31,364 nucleotides of DNA, taken from positions 1 to 31,364 of the forward strand of contig JAHFCV010000003.1 in NCBI GenBank assembly GCA_023249275.1, read 5' to 3'. A program made the position numbers and the translations under genes. A model generated the notes under the pieces. The model did no database searches and was not told where the DNA came from. It saw only the letters and a program-made list of their open reading frames with translations. Shown piece after piece: positions 29,232-31,364 of this stretch. Position 1 is the stretch's first letter, and every line of letters starts with the position of its first letter. Source of the DNA: Candidatus Methanoperedens sp. (GTDB lineage: Archaea > Halobacteriota > Methanosarcinia > Methanosarcinales > Methanoperedenaceae).

Positions 29232-30287
29232 ATGATTGACATGATTCAAGACTTTTTAGACAATCTTAAAGCTAACGGTTATTCAAAAAACACGCTGGAA
29301 TACTATAAACCTATCATCGAAGAAGCCAACCGATTTAAACCACTTGAAGAATGGCAGAAAGATGATGTAAATAAATATATACTGTATTTAAAGACCATCA
29401 ACAAAGAAAGCAGTGTAGAAACTAAAAAAGGCGTTCTTAAAAATTTCTTCAAATGGGCAAAAAAAGAAGATATTACCGAAAATCTTAAAATTAAACTTAT
29501 TAAAAATAATTTAAGACGCGAAGATATCCTCACAACTGAAGATATTAATAAATTGATTGAGTCCACGGACAGCCCCATGTATAAAGCCCTAATTGCCTTT
29601 CTTTTCGAATCAGGCGCACGAATCAACGAAGCTTTATTTGTTGGAGTTAAAAACATCCAGGAAACCGACCAGGGCTTAATTATAGGCATTACGGCCACCA
29701 AGACCGGCAACGATATCCGAGAAAGTGCTTACATCTTTTCAGCGCAATATATCAGAAATCACATTACATATTCAGCACTAACCGCAGAAGATAGGCTTTT
29801 TCCAATAACGGACCAAGCAGTCCAAAAAATGCTTAATAAATTGAAAATTAAAGCCGATATCAAAAAACCATTATCGCCTCACAAATTTCGACATGCACAA
29901 GCAACGGATATGTTGGTACGGCAATATTCTGAATTAATCATACGAAAACAAATGGGATGGTCAGATGATAGCCGCATGCTTTCCAGATACATTCACCTCG
30001 TAGATCAAGACGTAATAAACGCAAGATTTGAGAAGAGCGGATTAAATACAAAAAATACAACATTACCCAACATTAAGACAGCCGAACCGCTAAAAATAGC
30101 AGAAGCTTCACTACAACTAAGAAAACTTACGGAAGAGAATGAAACGCTAAAGGAAGAAATGGAAACCATAAAACAGCGGCAAATACAAGATGGTGAGACG
30201 ATGATTGAACTCGTAGATTTTATTCGCGATCCGCATATGCATGACATATTAGAGCGTTTTAGACGTGAAAAGGTAACACACGAATGA
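29232..30287 (+). CDS. Tyrosine recombinase (XerA/integrase type) with coiled-coil tail
   Basis: A 351-residue tyrosine recombinase: N-terminal core-binding domain (FLDNLKANGYSKNTLEYY), then Arg130 (ESGARINEAL), Lys157 (ATKTGN), His217 and Arg220 (SPHKFRHAQAT), Trp243 in the fifth His/Trp position (KQMGWSDDS) and Tyr253 (SRYIHL). Residues about 290-335 are a probable coiled coil (QLRKLTEENETLKEEMETIK), as in the other integrase of this window. The gene is AT-rich relative to its neighbour, starts 77 bp from the phosphohexomutase start on the opposite strand, and overlaps the next gene by four bases (ATGA). It may move the small block 29.2-30.9 kb. Confidence 0.9.
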   Translation: MIDMIQDFLDNLKANGYSKNTLEYYKPIIEEANRFKPLEEWQKDDVNKYILYLKTINKESSVETKKGVLKNFFKWAKKEDITENLKIKLIKNNLRREDILTTEDINKLIESTDSPMYKALIAFLFESGARINEALFVGVKNIQETDQGLIIGITATKTGNDIRESAYIFSAQYIRNHITYSALTAEDRLFPITDQAVQKMLNKLKIKADIKKPLSPHKFRHAQATDMLVRQYSELIIRKQMGWSDDSRMLSRYIHLVDQDVINARFEKSGLNTKNTTLPNIKTAEPLKIAEASLQLRKLTEENETLKEEMETIKQRQIQDGETMIELVDFIRDPHMHDILERFRREKVTHE

Positions 30288-30484
30288 ACGAGAACATTCA
30301 GAGCATATCGGTCTACGAAGTAAAGACATGGTACGATAAGGAAGCCGACCTTATAAGACAAATTGAAACCGATCCCGCTATTGATGAAGGGTTCAGGCAC
30401 GGGAGATTAATCAAAGGCAATGTAGTTGAAATTAAGTACATTGGTAAGGACAGACCGAGAGCGAAGCATGATTCAAAAAAATAA
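30284..30484 (+). CDS. Hypothetical protein, 66 aa, recombinase operon
   Basis: Translationally coupled to the recombinase (ATGA overlap). The sequence begins MNENIQSISVYEVKTWYDKE and ends with a basic tail KDRPRAKHDSKK. It is mixed alpha/beta, highly charged, without cysteines or membrane segment. No family recognised; a recombination-directionality or regulatory role is possible from context only. Confidence 0.6.
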   Translation: MNENIQSISVYEVKTWYDKEADLIRQIETDPAIDEGFRHGRLIKGNVVEIKYIGKDRPRAKHDSKK

Positions 30485-30716
30485 TATAAATTATATTAAA
30501 AACCTTGACCATCTGGTTGTAGATGCGATTCTGCTTTTGAAACAAGAACCTAAAACGGATTTAGAAATCGTTGCCGCGATTCCAGGCTTCAAATTAGATA
30601 TGCTGGGCAAACTCGTAGATGATGGTGTTATCGAGCATTATGGGCATCTTGTTTATCTCAGCAGCCTTGGTGATAGCATCGCTGCCTCTCTCAGTCGATT
30701 GATGAAATTTTTATAA
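30468..30716 (+). CDS. Small winged-helix-like protein, 82 aa
   Basis: Start at 30468 (MIQKNNINYIKNLDHLVVDA), overlapping the 66-aa gene by 17 bases. LDHLVVDAILLLKQEPKTDL, then EIVAAIPGFKLDMLGKLVDDGVIEHYGHLVYLS, has the helix-helix-helix-wing pattern of small winged-helix proteins. Probably the regulator or excision factor of this block. An in-frame Met at 30426 is possible but lies deep within the preceding gene. Confidence 0.6.
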   Translation: MIQKNNINYIKNLDHLVVDAILLLKQEPKTDLEIVAAIPGFKLDMLGKLVDDGVIEHYGHLVYLSSLGDSIAASLSRLMKFL

Positions 30717-30815
30717 ATCTGCATGGTTGCGCCCCCGTATCACCGGCACAGCCTCTTCAACCACACTCGTAAATAAACATATCGGCTGTTACAATTTTTA
30801 GTCAAAAGTGAAGAA

Positions 30816-30854
30816 TTTGCATAAACCCATGCGAGCATACAGGGTTTGTGCAAA
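30816..30854. repeat. Nested inverted repeat, cruciform-capable
   Basis: TTTGCATAAACCC (30816-30828) pairs with GGGTTTGTGCAAA (30842-30854) over 13 positions, the single difference being a G-T wobble. Inside, ATGC/GCAT (30829-30832 with 30835-30838) closes over a 2-nt loop and leaves an ACA bulge. Confidence 0.75.
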
Positions 30855-30895
30855 CTTACACGAACTTTCTCATAATATCAGAATGAATTTGCGTT

Positions 30896-30923
30896 AAAAC
30901 TCAATAGAATTTTACTGAGTTTT
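30896..30923. terminator. Stem-loop, possible terminator
   Basis: AAAACTCA (30896-30903) and TGAGTTTT (30916-30923) form an 8-bp stem with a 12-nt loop; there is no long T-run after it, so function is unsure. Confidence 0.35.
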
Positions 30924-30988
30924 GAAGTGAAACCGAGTTACGAAAATGAAACTACCACTCATGCCATGAAACCAAATCTGGCTTGCAG

Positions 30989-31140
30989 ATTTTTAGGCGA
31001 CATGAACCCGAACTTGCGATCAAGAGGTTGCTGCGGGACCGCGGAAACCGCAACCACAGGCAAAGGGGCAGCCCGGGTGCATGAGGGTGCTAAGACCTTT
31101 TTTATTCTGGATAGTGAAACAAAGGGGGCACGAAACAAGA
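30989..31140. repeat. Diverged intergenic element, copy 2 (inverted)
   Basis: Relative to 24943-25083 this copy is inverted. Shared blocks: GGGTGCATGAGGG (31075-31087), AAAGGGGGCAC then GAAACAAG (31121-31138), AGGGGCA (31064-31070), CATGAA (31001-31006) and TTTTTAGGCG (30990-30999). The middle parts, including a GGTTGC/GCAACC pairing (31026-31054), differ. Unknown identity. Confidence 0.45.
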
Positions 31141-31262
31141 ATGAAGGCAGTTGTCTTCGGTTCTTCTTTGGTCTTGAATCTTGAATAACGTCGTAGAATT
31201 CAATATTATAAATGCCTATAACTGGCGAGTTTGGCTTCTGCTCGCACACTTCAAACATAATA

Positions 31263-31364
31263 CTATGACCTTAACTGTCCTTTTTCAAAGAAAGCAGTGG
31301 AGCAATATTTTTCCAGTTTTTCGATTGAGGCAATGTCTCTAACTACCTCGGCTAAGCTTAAATC
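31263..31364 (-). CDS. 3' end of a gene running off the right edge
   Basis: On the minus strand a frame open from the window edge gives 33 residues, DLSLAEVVRDIASIEKLEKY then CSTAFFEKGQLRS and a TAG stop at 31263-31265. The helical composition looks like real protein; the family is not recognisable from so little. Confidence 0.5.
   Translation of the reverse strand, partial: DLSLAEVVRDIASIEKLEKYCSTAFFEKGQLRS

Larger units (their letters stand above)
30717..31262. other. Intergenic region rich in inverted repeats
   Basis: About 545 bp without a credible gene. It contains a long cruciform-capable repeat (30816-30854), a shorter stem-loop (30896-30923) and the second copy of the intergenic element (30989-31140). 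An 85-codon open frame at 30927-31184 lies across the repeat element and has no coding features. Confidence 0.5.

Noticed and set aside
30927..31184. 85-codon open frame
   Set aside because: It spans the repeated intergenic element and its composition (Gly, Thr and Arg runs without pattern) does not look like protein.
1..31364. CRISPR array
   Set aside because: No series of regularly spaced direct repeats was seen on either strand; the only tandem repeats are the coding ones in the 260-aa gene and the AACAATG operator array.

Overview
The window is archaeal, most likely Methanosarcinales-related (Halobacteriota) and compatible with a Candidatus Methanoperedens-type genome. The evidence is an Orc1/Cdc6 initiator, a glnA-nrpR pair, a GatCAB operon, TATA boxes about 26 bp ahead of several start codons (leaderless style), a futalosine-pathway MqnA homologue and a secreted PKD / choice-of-anchor L protein. 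The species assignment is inference; no rRNA or tRNA gene is visible.

Layout. 1-0.8 kb: a HEPN protein (its nucleotidyltransferase partner probably lies off the left edge) and a small unknown gene. 0.9-3.5 kb: a two-gene 2-oxoacid:ferredoxin oxidoreductase on the minus strand. 3.5-6.0 kb: a large secreted surface protein preceded by a long, apparently structured leader and followed by a strong terminator-like hairpin. 6.0-8.0 kb: a minus-strand operon of overlapping genes (membrane metallophosphoesterase, DUF167, Toprim UPF0292). 8.4-10.9 kb: mqnA, orc1/cdc6 and an acylphosphatase-like gene.

11-16.7 kb is accessory DNA. A divergent pair of small DNA-binding proteins (45-aa AbrB-like, 106-aa ribbon-helix-helix-like) shares a palindromic operator region. 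Beside it is a minus-strand block with a tyrosine integrase, an AbrB-like regulator, several very small overlapping genes, a HUH rolling-circle Rep protein and a cassette of three small membrane proteins, one of which looks like a filamentous-phage major coat protein. I read this as an integrated plasmid or virus of an undescribed type. It carries several prominent palindromes at its promoters.

16.8-29.2 kb is again core chromosome: a winged-helix regulator, an M50 site-2 protease-like membrane protein, gatCAB, glnA-nrpR, a NIF3-like gene, DUF763, a radical SAM protein, a JAMM/MPN protein and a phosphohexomutase. 29.2-30.7 kb is a second small accessory block: another tyrosine recombinase with two overlapping small genes, starting right beside the unusual 5' end of the phosphohexomutase gene. 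The last 650 bases hold a long cruciform-capable inverted repeat, a diverged copy of a sequence also present near 25 kb, and the 3' end of a gene running off the right edge.

Scattered non-coding structures include two copies of a bulged hairpin with compensatory stem changes (15.4 and 24.0 kb) and two inverted-repeat elements of types recalled as dispersed in many genomes (21.1-21.3 and 27.3 kb).
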